From the NCBI RefSeq assembly GCF_001506075.1, contig NZ_KQ947477.1, positions 44,836 to 108,835 on the forward strand: DNA of 64,000 bases, in the 5' to 3' direction. Both the position numbers and the translations under genes were made by a program. The DNA is from Vibrio sp. MEBiC08052 (lineage in GTDB: Bacteria > Pseudomonadota > Gammaproteobacteria > Enterobacterales > Vibrionaceae). Of this stretch, positions 16,696 through 24,816 are shown piece by piece. The notes under the pieces were generated by a model that saw nothing but the letters and a program-made list of their open reading frames with translations, searched no databases and was not told the DNA's origin. Position 1 is the first letter of the stretch. Each line of letters starts with the position of its first letter.

Positions 16696-19248
16696 ATGAC
16701 GCAGGCAAATGTGCAGGATATGGTGGCACAGGCAGATACAGGTGCCCGAAATCCTAAGGGCCTTGCAGGCCGGATTCTCTGGGTGGTTCCGGTCTGTTGG
16801 TCATTATTCCAACTTTGGTATGCTTCCCCGCTACCATTCATTTTTGATTTTGGCGTTCTCAACGACACACAGGCTCGTTCAATTCATTTGATGTTTGCAA
16901 TCTTCCTTGCATTCACCGCATATCCGGCCATGAAGAACTCTTCCCGGGATCACATTCCCCTGATTGACTGGATACTGGCATTACTCGGCAGTTTCTCCGC
17001 TGCTTATATTTATCTGTTTTATGAAGCACTCGCAGGTCGTTCAGGGGCCCCGACAACCGTTGACGTTGTTGTCTCAGTAATCGGTATGGTGTTACTTCTT
17101 GAAGCCACACGCCGGGCTTTAGGTCCGCCGTTGATGATGGTGGCAATGGTATTTCTCGCATATACCTTTGCCGGACCGTATATGCCGGATGTAATTGCGC
17201 ACAAAGGCGCAAGTTTAAATAAAGCGATGTCTCATCTCTGGCTCACCACCGAAGGGGTCTTCGGGGTTGCTTTGGGTGTTTCAACCTCATTTGTATTTTT
17301 GTTTGTGTTGTTCGGTGCGATGCTCGAAAGAGCCGGTGCCGGTGCTTACTTCATTAAAGTCGCTTTCTCGTTACTGGGACACATGCGGGGCGGCCCGGCC
17401 AAAGCTGCGGTTGTTGCTTCCGGATTATCCGGACTAGTCTCCGGCTCTTCGATTGCAAACGTCGTAACCACAGGAACATTTACCATCCCGTTGATGAAGC
17501 GTGTCGGTTTTCCCGGAACCAAAGCCGGAGCCGTAGAAGTTGCCGCATCAACCAATGGTCAGTTGACACCACCGATCATGGGTGCAGCCGCTTTCCTGAT
17601 GGTCGAGTATGTCGGTATTTCTTATGTGGAAGTGATCAGAGCCGCTGCACTGCCTGCTATCATCTCTTATATCGCGCTGATTTATATTGTCCATCTCGAA
17701 GCCTGTAAAGCTGGCATGGAAGGACTGCCGCGGCGGAAAACCGTCACCCTGCTTCAGAGCGTGCTGTCTTTTACCGGCACAATTCTGGCGCTCGGTGCTA
17801 TCAGTGCCATCGTCTATTACGGTATCGGCTGGACAAAAGCAGCCTTTGGTTCAGCAGCAACGCCTATCGTCACCTTGGTGCTACTCGCATCCTATGTCGG
17901 TTTGGTCAAAATATCCTCCCGCTATGCCGGGCAAACCATGGATATTGATGAGGACTTACGTGAAGTTCCGGATCCGGGTCCGACGCTGAAATCAGGTCTG
18001 CACTTCCTGCTGCCGATCGTGGTGCTGGTCTGGTGTTTGACCGTTGAACGTTTTTCTCCGGGGCTATCAGCATTCTGGGCAACCGTGTTTATGATCTTCA
18101 TTCTGTTGACCCAACGCCCATTAATGGCGTTCATGAATCAATCCGGTGATATTGCTGCCCAAGCAAAAGTCGGCTTGAATGATTTCTTTGAAAGTCTGGC
18201 ATCCGGCGCGCGTAATATGATTGGTATCGGTGTCGCGACGGCAGCCGCCGGAACAGTGGTCGGCGTGGTCACCTTGACGGGTATCGGGCTGGTGATGACC
18301 GACTTTGTCGAATTCATCTCCGGTGGCAGCGTAATCATGATGTTGATCTTTACCGCAGTGATCAGTCTGGTACTGGGGATGGGCCTGCCGACCACGGCAA
18401 ACTATATTGTGGTCTCTACCCTCATGGCACCGGTCATCGTGACGCTCGGAGCACAACACGGTTTGATCATTCCTTTGATCGCGGTGCACCTGTTCGTGTT
18501 CTATTTCGGTATTCTGGCTGACGATACACCGCCGGTAGGGCTGGCTGCATTTGCCGCATCCGCGATTGCCAAGTCGGATCCGATCCGCACCGGTATTCAG
18601 GGCTTTACCTATGATATTCGGACCGCCATCTTACCGTTCATGTTTGTATTCAATACACAACTGTTACTGATTGGTATCGATACTTGGTGGCATTTAATGC
18701 TGACCATTTTCTCCGCCATTGTCGCAATGCTGCTGTTCTCTGCTGCAACTCAGGGATGGTGGTTTACCAAGAATAAGTGGTGGGAAACGGTGTTACTCCT
18801 TGCTCTGACCTTTACATTCTTCCGACCCGGGTTCTGGTGGGACATGATCTATCCTGAGCATCAACTGTATCCGGGAACTGATATCTATCAGGTCACGGAG
18901 AAGCTTCATCCCGGAGAAGCATTGGAGCTGGTTGTCTCTGGTGACAAAATGAATGGTGAACATGTGATGAAAACGGTTCGACTACCATTCGATGAGCGCG
19001 CCAAAACAGCCGAAGAGAGAGTCAGTTCGATGGGCTTGATGCTGACCCGGCAAGGACAAGATATGATGGTCGATATGGTCGAATTCGGTAGCCCGGCAGA
19101 AGCCTCCGGCATTGACTTTGACTGGAAAATTGACTCAATCATCGTCGAGTCTGAGCGACCAATGAAAGAGTGGGTATTTATTCCGGCATTATTCCTCACG
19201 TTATTATTGATCTGGAATCAAAAACGCCGCATAAGATCATCAAAATAG
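16696..19248 (+). CDS. TRAP transporter permease, fused 4TM/12TM type with C-terminal DUF3394
   Basis: The membrane subunit of the TAXI-type TRAP system: a sodium-coupled secondary importer with the small and large subunits fused in one 850-residue chain. The N-terminal part is the DctQ-like helices (about 30-200). The large DctM-like domain contains VASGLSGLVSGSSIANVVTTGTF, GQLTPPIMGAAAFLM, LGMGLPTTANYIV and ILADDTPPVGLAA, all family signatures. The last 170 residues form the DUF3394 extension with two or more helices. An AAGGATAA ribosome site precedes the ATG. It works with the receptor encoded just upstream. Confidence 0.93.
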   Translation: MTQANVQDMVAQADTGARNPKGLAGRILWVVPVCWSLFQLWYASPLPFIFDFGVLNDTQARSIHLMFAIFLAFTAYPAMKNSSRDHIPLIDWILALLGSFSAAYIYLFYEALAGRSGAPTTVDVVVSVIGMVLLLEATRRALGPPLMMVAMVFLAYTFAGPYMPDVIAHKGASLNKAMSHLWLTTEGVFGVALGVSTSFVFLFVLFGAMLERAGAGAYFIKVAFSLLGHMRGGPAKAAVVASGLSGLVSGSSIANVVTTGTFTIPLMKRVGFPGTKAGAVEVAASTNGQLTPPIMGAAAFLMVEYVGISYVEVIRAAALPAIISYIALIYIVHLEACKAGMEGLPRRKTVTLLQSVLSFTGTILALGAISAIVYYGIGWTKAAFGSAATPIVTLVLLASYVGLVKISSRYAGQTMDIDEDLREVPDPGPTLKSGLHFLLPIVVLVWCLTVERFSPGLSAFWATVFMIFILLTQRPLMAFMNQSGDIAAQAKVGLNDFFESLASGARNMIGIGVATAAAGTVVGVVTLTGIGLVMTDFVEFISGGSVIMMLIFTAVISLVLGMGLPTTANYIVVSTLMAPVIVTLGAQHGLIIPLIAVHLFVFYFGILADDTPPVGLAAFAASAIAKSDPIRTGIQGFTYDIRTAILPFMFVFNTQLLLIGIDTWWHLMLTIFSAIVAMLLFSAATQGWWFTKNKWWETVLLLALTFTFFRPGFWWDMIYPEHQLYPGTDIYQVTEKLHPGEALELVVSGDKMNGEHVMKTVRLPFDERAKTAEERVSSMGLMLTRQGQDMMVDMVEFGSPAEASGIDFDWKIDSIIVESERPMKEWVFIPALFLTLLLIWNQKRRIRSSK

Positions 19249-19260
19249 ATGCCATATCAA

Positions 19261-19284
19261 TATGCCTGACTCCGGTCAGGCATA
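19261..19284 (+). other. Intercistronic hairpin between TRAP permease and uspA
   Basis: TATGCCTGAC-TCCG-GTCAGGCATA: a 10-bp perfect stem with a tetraloop and no T run after it. Probably an RNA-stabilising or partial-termination element rather than a full terminator. Confidence 0.6.
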
Positions 19285-19321
19285 TAATGGCTCCGATTCT
19301 GGCTAGAGAGGTTATATACCC

Positions 19322-19762
19322 ATGTACAAACATATTCTTGTACCTGTTGATTTAAATGAACAAGGCTTTGCCGATAAAGCGGTAGAAATCGCAGTCTGGC
19401 ATGCAAAACATTCAAATGCCGAAATACATCTGCTCAATGTTTTGCCCGGTATTCACATGTCAATGGTTTCGACCTATTTTCCTAAAGATGCGGCCGCCAA
19501 CATGAAAGCCGACGTCAAAGCGCAACTCAAAGCTTTTGCGGAGACGCATATTGATGAAGAAGTGGTCTATCACCTCCACATTGCCGAAGGAAAACCCTAT
19601 AGCACCATTTTGGATTATGCCGAAAAACTGGGCAGTGACCTGATTATCATGCCAAGCCATAAACGTTCTAAAATTGATAAGGTGGTATTAGGCTCAGTCG
19701 CCAGTAAAGTCGTGCAGAACTCCCCGATTCATGTACTGGTTGTCAAACCTCAAGAGCTCTAA
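19322..19762 (+). CDS. UspA-family universal stress protein
   Basis: A 146-residue protein of the universal stress family. It starts MYKHILVPVDLNEQG and has the adenine-nucleotide loop ending VLGSVASKVVQNSPIHVLVVK, in place of the ATP-binding G-2x-G-9x-G(S/T) form seen in some members. Family members near TRAP transporters (such as TeaD beside TeaABC) are reported to modulate the transporter. The position directly downstream of the permease suggests the same here, as inference only. Confidence 0.9.
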   Translation: MYKHILVPVDLNEQGFADKAVEIAVWHAKHSNAEIHLLNVLPGIHMSMVSTYFPKDAAANMKADVKAQLKAFAETHIDEEVVYHLHIAEGKPYSTILDYAEKLGSDLIIMPSHKRSKIDKVVLGSVASKVVQNSPIHVLVVKPQEL

Positions 19763-19790
19763 TCTCAACCACGTGAAACAAGCGAATACC

Positions 19791-19824
19791 AAAAAGGTGC
19801 AGATTCATAAACTGCACCTTTTTT
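19791..19824. terminator. Bidirectional terminator after uspA
   Basis: AAAAAGGTGCAG / CTGCACCTTTTTT with a 9-base loop. It lies between the converging uspA and the GH2-like gene and has A and T runs on both sides. Confidence 0.9.
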
Positions 19825-19857
19825 AATCGTCCGTTTGTTCAAACAGCAATGTTATCA

Positions 19858-20658
19858 TCACAACGGAAAGTGAGTCACACATATCCCTTCACTCAGACCA
19901 ATTTGACAACGTTCTTCCTGCCCGTCCAATTGAACGGTTAATATATATAAATCCTGAGGATCCGGATGCCCGGGCTCAAAATAGCGGGGCGCCTCAACCT
20001 GAAAGACAGCACTGGCCTGATCGCTTCTCATGTCGATGGGAATCTGATAACTCATCCCATCAAATTTAATCACCGCAGACACCAATCCGGGCTTTAGCAT
20101 TTCAAAATAAATATGCACCAACAGTTCACAGCCACCACCGAGATGCCATACCTGTTCTGTCGTCAAATGGGTCAATCTGACATGGCGGATACACTGGAGA
20201 TAAGGTTCTCGCCAGATACCGACGCGTGAATCATAATGACGAACGGGTTCTTTTCCCAGAAAGCAGAGTGGATGTTGATCGACTTCAATCAAGGGTTCAT
20301 CATCAGGCTCGAGAAATAAAATCTCAAATCGGTTCCGACCGAGTTGAAGTAATGCTTTGATATCTTTGCGATAAACAGATGACAATCCGTCACAGTCAAA
20401 CAAAGCAACGCCATTGAGGCGGACCTCCGCATGATGGTCGATCCCTTCTAAAACGAGATCAATCCCCGCATAACTCAGCAACTCATCATCCACTTCAATA
20501 TCGTGCATGAGGTGCCATTCCTGTGCTGCAATCTCTGCTTCAGAAAGCGTGACAGGGAGAACCTCGCTCAGCGGTGCGGGAAAACAGATATCATCCTGAG
20601 GAACCGTGAGATCAGTCAGCGGAGAAAGCTGCCAATAACCTGCCAATGAGTATTTCAT
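19858..20658 (-). CDS. Stand-alone GH2-like sugar-binding domain protein
   Basis: The 266-residue product resembles the N-terminal jelly-roll domain of family 2 glycosidases (beta-mannosidase and beta-glucuronidase type). WQLSPL near the start, LVLEGIDHHAEVRLNG and GRNRFEILFLEP are typical, followed by an Ig-like strand region. The catalytic TIM barrel of GH2 enzymes is absent, and no continuation of the frame exists. I use the ATG at 20658 (GAGG close upstream); a TTG at 20682 is possible. It lies downstream of uxuR and uxuA on the same strand but beyond the uxuA terminator. Its function is unknown; carbohydrate binding is inferred. Confidence 0.65.
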   Translation of the reverse strand: MKYSLAGYWQLSPLTDLTVPQDDICFPAPLSEVLPVTLSEAEIAAQEWHLMHDIEVDDELLSYAGIDLVLEGIDHHAEVRLNGVALFDCDGLSSVYRKDIKALLQLGRNRFEILFLEPDDEPLIEVDQHPLCFLGKEPVRHYDSRVGIWREPYLQCIRHVRLTHLTTEQVWHLGGGCELLVHIYFEMLKPGLVSAVIKFDGMSYQIPIDMRSDQASAVFQVEAPRYFEPGHPDPQDLYILTVQLDGQEERCQIGLSEGICVTHFPL

Positions 20659-20736
20659 ATGCCTCAACTTGTTCTGGATCAATTTTTACATTGTCCCAGA
20701 GTCACTGCCATTTTGAAAGAATCAAATCTCTGTCCA

Positions 20737-20762
20737 TAAAAAAAGCCGCTCAACAGCGGCTA
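20737..20762 (-). terminator. Terminator after uxuA
   Basis: Minus-strand reading AGCCGCT-GTTG-AGCGGCT followed by seven T. It lies 45 bases after the uxuA stop, so the GH2-like gene downstream is either read through or has its own promoter. Confidence 0.88.
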
Positions 20763-20806
20763 AATCAATCAACGGCAAAGAACGTTACGAGATACAAATC
20801 AATCAT

Positions 20807-21997
20807 TTAGTTAATGGTGTAAAATGCCCGTTTTAAAGCAAGTTCAATCCCGCGAATCTCAGCCAACCCTTTCAAGCGGCCAATACAGGAATAGCCCGGA
20901 TTGGTTTGTTTTTTCAGATCGTCAATCATCTGATGACCGTGATCCGGACGCATCGGAATGCGACGAACATCCCCTTGCATTTCACGTCGATGCTCTTCTT
21001 TCAGCAGTGCATTAATCACGTTGTACATATCCACATCGCCATCTAAATGCGCGGCTTCATGGAAACTCATCGGGTTGCTTTCTTCACGCAAGGTTGAACG
21101 CAAGTGCGTGAAGTAAATCCGGTCACCATAGGTTTCAATCATCCGCACCAGATCATTGTCTCCACGCACCCCGTAAGAGCCGGTACACATGGTGATACCA
21201 TTCATCATACTTGGCACTGCGGTGGTCAGCGCTTCGATATCTTCAATGGTTGAGACGATCCGGGGGAGACCAAGAATCGGGCGAGGTGGATCATCCGGAT
21301 GAACCGCCAATTTGAGACCGTACTGTTCACATGTGGGCATCAGTTCCTGAAGAAATAGCACCATATGTTCCCGCAGTTTTTCTTTGTCGATGCCCTGATA
21401 GGTATCAAGACGCGCCTGAAACTCTTCTAACGTATATCCTTCTTCTGCCCCCGGTAAGCCCGCAATGATATTGGCGGTTAATTTCTTAATTTGTGCCTGG
21501 GACATCTGTTCGAAACGGGCTTTCGCCTGAACTTGTTCTGCTTCGGTGTAATCGGCTGTCGCACCCGGCCGTTTGAGAATAAACAGTTCAAATGCTGCAA
21601 ATTCAATCTGATCAAAGCGCAGTGCTTTTGAGCCGTCAGGGAGCTGATACTCCAGATCAGTACGTGTCCAGTCGAGTACCGGCATAAAGTTGTAACACAC
21701 GGTATCAATGCCACATTCAGCGAGATTGATCAGTGACTGTTTGTAGTTTTCAATCCATTGAGCATACTGACCGGTGCGCGTCTTAATCTCTTCATGTACC
21801 GGCACACTTTCGACAACAGACCAATTAAACCCTTTCTGTTCCAACAGCGCTTTGCGCTTGAGGATCTCATCTTTGCGCCATACTTCACCGTTCGGAATAT
21901 GATGCAATGCAGTTACAATTCCCGTGGCGCCTGCTTGTTTAATATCATCTAAAGATACAGGATCGCTTGGGCCATACCAACGCCAAGTTTGTTCCAT
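20807..21997 (-). CDS. uxuA: Mannonate dehydratase UxuA
   Basis: Dehydrates D-mannonate to 2-keto-3-deoxygluconate (KDG) in hexuronate breakdown. It has 396 residues (E. coli 394). Start motif MEQTWRWYGPSDPVSL; later ALHHIPNGEVW, YNFMPVLDWTRTDL, LAVHPDDPP with metal ligands, GITMCTGSYGVRGDND, YFTHLRSTLREE and MRPDHGHQM, all diagnostic. It lies downstream of the uxuR-type regulator and opposite the transporter and uxuB operon. Its product is taken on by KdgK and KdgA, encoded further right. Confidence 0.96.
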   Translation of the reverse strand: MEQTWRWYGPSDPVSLDDIKQAGATGIVTALHHIPNGEVWRKDEILKRKALLEQKGFNWSVVESVPVHEEIKTRTGQYAQWIENYKQSLINLAECGIDTVCYNFMPVLDWTRTDLEYQLPDGSKALRFDQIEFAAFELFILKRPGATADYTEAEQVQAKARFEQMSQAQIKKLTANIIAGLPGAEEGYTLEEFQARLDTYQGIDKEKLREHMVLFLQELMPTCEQYGLKLAVHPDDPPRPILGLPRIVSTIEDIEALTTAVPSMMNGITMCTGSYGVRGDNDLVRMIETYGDRIYFTHLRSTLREESNPMSFHEAAHLDGDVDMYNVINALLKEEHRREMQGDVRRIPMRPDHGHQMIDDLKKQTNPGYSCIGRLKGLAEIRGIELALKRAFYTIN

Positions 21998-22037
21998 AAT
22001 TGTTTCCTAGTTATTCGTTTTCTAGTGATTTATTGTT

Positions 22038-22067
22038 GAGTCATGTTGTATGAATGCAACATGACTC
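22038..22067 (-). other. Hairpin between uxuR and uxuA
   Basis: GAGTCATGTTG / CAACATGACTC, an 11-bp perfect inverted repeat with an 8-base loop and no T run on either side. It could set the relative expression of regulator and enzyme or protect the uxuA mRNA. Its sequence does not match the TTGGTnnACCAA operator. Confidence 0.6.
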
Positions 22068-22078
22068 TATCCAAAGAG

Positions 22079-22849
22079 TTAGCGAAACAGATAACCATCA
22101 AATAACGGGTCATCCATATCGGATAATTGAAACAGCGTCTGCTTTACATTTTCGATATGCTGCCACATCGCTTGTCTTGCACCGTCCGGATCACGCTTTT
22201 GTAATGCCAATAAGATTCGCTCATGATCCTCTAGCCATTGACAACGGTAGGTATTGCTCTTAATACGTGAATGCAGTTGTTGCCACATGGGACTGTCGTT
22301 TCGCCGCTCCCACAGGTCATGAATGATGTCACTCAGGACACTATTTTGAGAGGCTTCAGCAATCGTCAGGTGGAATAGCCGATCATATTCGTAATCATCG
22401 GTATCATTTTCCAGACTGACGCGCTCTTGATCCAAGTAGTATCGAAGACGAGAAATATCATTCTTGGTAACGTTCGATGCCGAAAAACTCGCAATCTGAC
22501 TTTCCAGCACCTGTCGCGCTTGTAACAATTCAAACGGGCCGACATCGCTACTGCGATTTAACTCTGGTTCCTGCTCTTCTTGTAATGTGTCGGGCAGTTT
22601 AATGACATAAACCCCCGATCCTTTGCGGACTTCAACAAACCCTTGCAGTTCTAACATGATAATAGCTTCCCGAACGACGGAACGACTGACATCAAGTTCC
22701 TCTGCGATCTCTCGTTCAGGCGGCAGACGATCACCGAGACCAAATTCTCCGGACGCAATCCGTTTTTGTAATCCAAGGCCTATTTTTTGATAAAGACGCT
22801 GTGGATGTATCATATCAACACGAACACTCAAGTTTGTTTGAATACCCAT
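22079..22849 (-). CDS. uxuR: GntR/FadR-family regulator, UxuR/ExuR type
   Basis: A hexuronate-responsive transcription factor. Of 256 residues, the N-terminal GntR winged helix (about 15-85) contains RLYQKIGLGLQKRI, LPPEREIAEELDVSR and VVREAIIMLELQGFVEVRKGSG, very close to ExuR/UxuR. A FadR-type all-helical effector domain (FCD) follows, with its conserved His residues (RLFHLTIAEASQN). I keep the first ATG (GAGA upstream); an ATG twelve codons later is possible. The context (uxuA downstream, TRAP and uxuB-uxaC genes divergent) says it controls this locus. Confidence 0.92.
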   Translation of the reverse strand: MGIQTNLSVRVDMIHPQRLYQKIGLGLQKRIASGEFGLGDRLPPEREIAEELDVSRSVVREAIIMLELQGFVEVRKGSGVYVIKLPDTLQEEQEPELNRSSDVGPFELLQARQVLESQIASFSASNVTKNDISRLRYYLDQERVSLENDTDDYEYDRLFHLTIAEASQNSVLSDIIHDLWERRNDSPMWQQLHSRIKSNTYRCQWLEDHERILLALQKRDPDGARQAMWQHIENVKQTLFQLSDMDDPLFDGYLFR

Positions 22850-22930
22850 AAGATCTCACTTAGTTCACTACCGTTAGTCTGGGGTACAGGTATTGTTGGA
22901 TAAGGATGCAACGACATCGGGCTCTAAAGA

Positions 22931-22960
22931 TTGGTTGACCAAGGTATATTGGTCAACCAT
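22931..22960. promoter_or_regulatory. Paired UxuR-type operators upstream of uxuR
   Basis: TTGGTTGACCAA (22931-22942) and TTGGTCAACCAT (22949-22960) both match the GntR/UxuR core TGGTnnACCA and are inverted copies of each other. They lie 82-111 bases upstream of the uxuR start and also just past the dctP stop. As RNA they could fold into an 11-bp hairpin, so the element may double as the dctP 3' end. Confidence 0.7.
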
Positions 22961-22972
22961 TGATGACATTAC

Positions 22973-23962
22973 TTAATTGGATGCCAACGCATCAATTTCT
23001 TTGACGTATTTTGCAATCGCTTGATTACTCAATGCTTCATCATGCATCGGTTTGACCGCATCGATAAACGGCTGCTTCTCAACTTTCACGAAAGAAACAC
23101 CCATTGCTGTTTTCGCTTTTTCCTGCGCTTCGGCAATCATTTTGGTCCAGAGATCTTTGTGATACAACATCGACTCTTTCGCGGCTTTATGAATAGCAAC
23201 TTGTTGATCTGGAGTGAGTTTATTCCAAGATTCTTCACTGATAACTAACACATCAGGAATCATGGTATGTTCATCCATGCTGAAGAATTTCGCCACTTCA
23301 CCATGACGAGAGTTGGTTAAAGCCGTTTCATTGTTCTCGGCACCATCAACCACGCCTTGTTGCAGCGCGGTGTACAATTCACCATAAGCCAGAGGTGTCG
23401 GTGAACCGCCCATAAGTTTAATCATGTTGACTGCGGTAGGGCTGGGCTGAACACGAATTTTCATCCCTTTCAGATCAGCAGGTGATTTAATTGGTTTCTT
23501 GGCGTAGAAGCTACGCGCACCACCATCATAATAAGTTAAACCAATGAATCCCTTTCCTTTCGATGCATTTAAAATATCGTCACCGACCTGACCGGTCAGC
23601 ACGCGGTAAAAGTGGTCGCGATCATGGAAAATATAAGGGATGTTAAATGCACCATAGGCCGGTTCAAAAGACTCCAGCTCACTCGCATTTGATTTGGCAA
23701 TATCCAAAGCACCATTTTGCAGCAGTTCCATCGACTCACGTTGAGTTCCCAACTGGCCATTCGGATAGATGCGAATTTTCACCTCACCGTGCGTGTACTC
23801 TTTCACTTTTTCTGCCATATATTGCATCGACTTGTGAACCGGGTGATTTCTATCTTGGTTATGGCTCAGCTTTAGAATGGTGGTCGCAGATGCAGTAAAA
23901 GAAATTGAAGCAGCCGCCACACAAGCCATCAGGGTAGACAGCGTTTTTTTATTAAACCGCAT
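22973..23962 (-). CDS. dctP: DctP-family TRAP transporter solute-binding protein
   Basis: Periplasmic receptor of the hexuronate-locus TRAP transporter. I start at the ATG at 23962, which has GGAGA 5 bases upstream, rather than at the first possible codon at 23974; this gives 329 residues. The signal peptide ends near TASA-TTILKLSHN. Family motifs: HPVHKSMQYMAEKV, GQLGTQRESMELLQ, GMKIRVQPSPTAVNMIKLMGG with the ligand-carboxylate Arg, and YTALQQGVVDGAENN. By context the ligand is probably a hexuronate such as glucuronate. It is transcribed away from dctQ and dctM. Confidence 0.92.
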   Translation of the reverse strand: MRFNKKTLSTLMACVAAASISFTASATTILKLSHNQDRNHPVHKSMQYMAEKVKEYTHGEVKIRIYPNGQLGTQRESMELLQNGALDIAKSNASELESFEPAYGAFNIPYIFHDRDHFYRVLTGQVGDDILNASKGKGFIGLTYYDGGARSFYAKKPIKSPADLKGMKIRVQPSPTAVNMIKLMGGSPTPLAYGELYTALQQGVVDGAENNETALTNSRHGEVAKFFSMDEHTMIPDVLVISEESWNKLTPDQQVAIHKAAKESMLYHKDLWTKMIAEAQEKAKTAMGVSFVKVEKQPFIDAVKPMHDEALSNQAIAKYVKEIDALASN

Positions 23963-24109
23963 AATGTTCTCCATTTTAGAGTGATGTTATTTTCATGCGT
24001 TATCTTTCAGATTATCGGATGAGTGATCCATGCCTTATTCATCTCATCTTTAGTAGGTCACCCTTAAGTTAGCTGCCAATGCAGACCAATTTCAATAAAA
24101 AATTTCACA

Positions 24110-24121
24110 TTGGTTGACCAA
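24110..24121. promoter_or_regulatory. UxuR-type operator in the dctP/dctQ divergent region
   Basis: TTGGTTGACCAA, a perfect palindromic match to TTGGTnnACCAA and identical to the site at 22931. It is about 148 bases upstream of dctP and 158 upstream of dctQ. Confidence 0.7.
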
Positions 24122-24258
24122 CTTCATAAAAAATGGCCACAACTGTTCAGACCAAATGTTAATGAGAGTTCGATCACAGGCTGTTTTTGTGTGACATGCT
24201 CTAATGCCAAGCGATTTTAAGGAAAATAATTTACCCCTACATGCTTATATAACAAAAA

Positions 24259-24270
24259 TTGGTTTACCAG
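24259..24270. promoter_or_regulatory. UxuR-type operator next to the dctQ ribosome site
   Basis: AAATTGGTTTACCAG matches 11 of 12 positions of TTGGTnnACCAA and abuts the CAGGAG ribosome site of dctQ. Binding here would block transcription through the leader of the catabolic operon. Confidence 0.5.
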
Positions 24271-24278
24271 GAGTCATT

Positions 24279-24806
24279 ATGGACAAGTTAATAGGCGTCA
24301 TTAATCGAGGACTGTCGATGTTCTGCATCGGCTTATCCAGCGTCCTCGTTATTTGCGTCGTCTGGCAAGTTTTCTCTCGGTATGTGTTGAATACACCCAG
24401 TACAACGACAGACGAGCTCGCTCGCTTTCTTTTTATATGGGTCGGCCTGATGGGCGCGGCATATACATTGGGACAAAAACGCCATTTAGCCATTGAATTA
24501 CTTGAACAAATTTTAGAGAAAAATCCAACTAAGCACAGCATTCTTCGGCTTGTCATTAATGCAATCAGTATCATTTTTGCCAGTGTAATCATGGTTTACG
24601 GTGGTGGAAAACTGATGCTGCATGTTCTGGAAACCGGTCAGATATCTCCGGCACTCAGTCTCGAAATGGGCTACGTTTACGCAGCAATTCCCCTCAGTGG
24701 GATCTTTATGTTGATTTATCTGTCAACTGACTTTTTGACCAACCTGAGAACCCTGATGTGCAGTAAGTCACATAAAGTGGATTCTGTGGCTAACCAATTA
24801 AAATAG
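24279..24806 (+). CDS. dctQ: TRAP transporter small permease DctQ
   Basis: Four-helix small membrane subunit of the TRAP importer. The frame opens at 24204, but CAGGAG 6 bases before the ATG at 24279 and the family N-terminus (MDKLIGVINRG) fix the start, giving 175 residues. Motifs: WQVFSRYVLNTPSTTTDELARFLFIWVGLMGAAY, the core DctQ signature, and a C-terminal amphipathic tail. It is first in the long plus-strand catabolic operon and 10 bases before dctM. Confidence 0.92.
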   Translation: MDKLIGVINRGLSMFCIGLSSVLVICVVWQVFSRYVLNTPSTTTDELARFLFIWVGLMGAAYTLGQKRHLAIELLEQILEKNPTKHSILRLVINAISIIFASVIMVYGGGKLMLHVLETGQISPALSLEMGYVYAAIPLSGIFMLIYLSTDFLTNLRTLMCSKSHKVDSVANQLK

Positions 24807-24816
24807 GAACTGACTC

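Larger units (their letters stand above)
23963..24278. promoter_or_regulatory. Divergent dctP / dctQ promoter region
   Basis: 316 bases without a gene. It holds UxuR-type operators at 24110-24121 and 24259-24270 (listed separately), single half-sites (GACCAAT) at about 24084 and 24152, and a GAGTCATT leader before dctQ. No RNA gene seen. Confidence 0.55.

Noticed and set aside
22949..22960. Terminator for dctP only
   Set aside because: The arms match the regulator operator exactly and recur at 24110, so an operator role is the better explanation, although both are possible.
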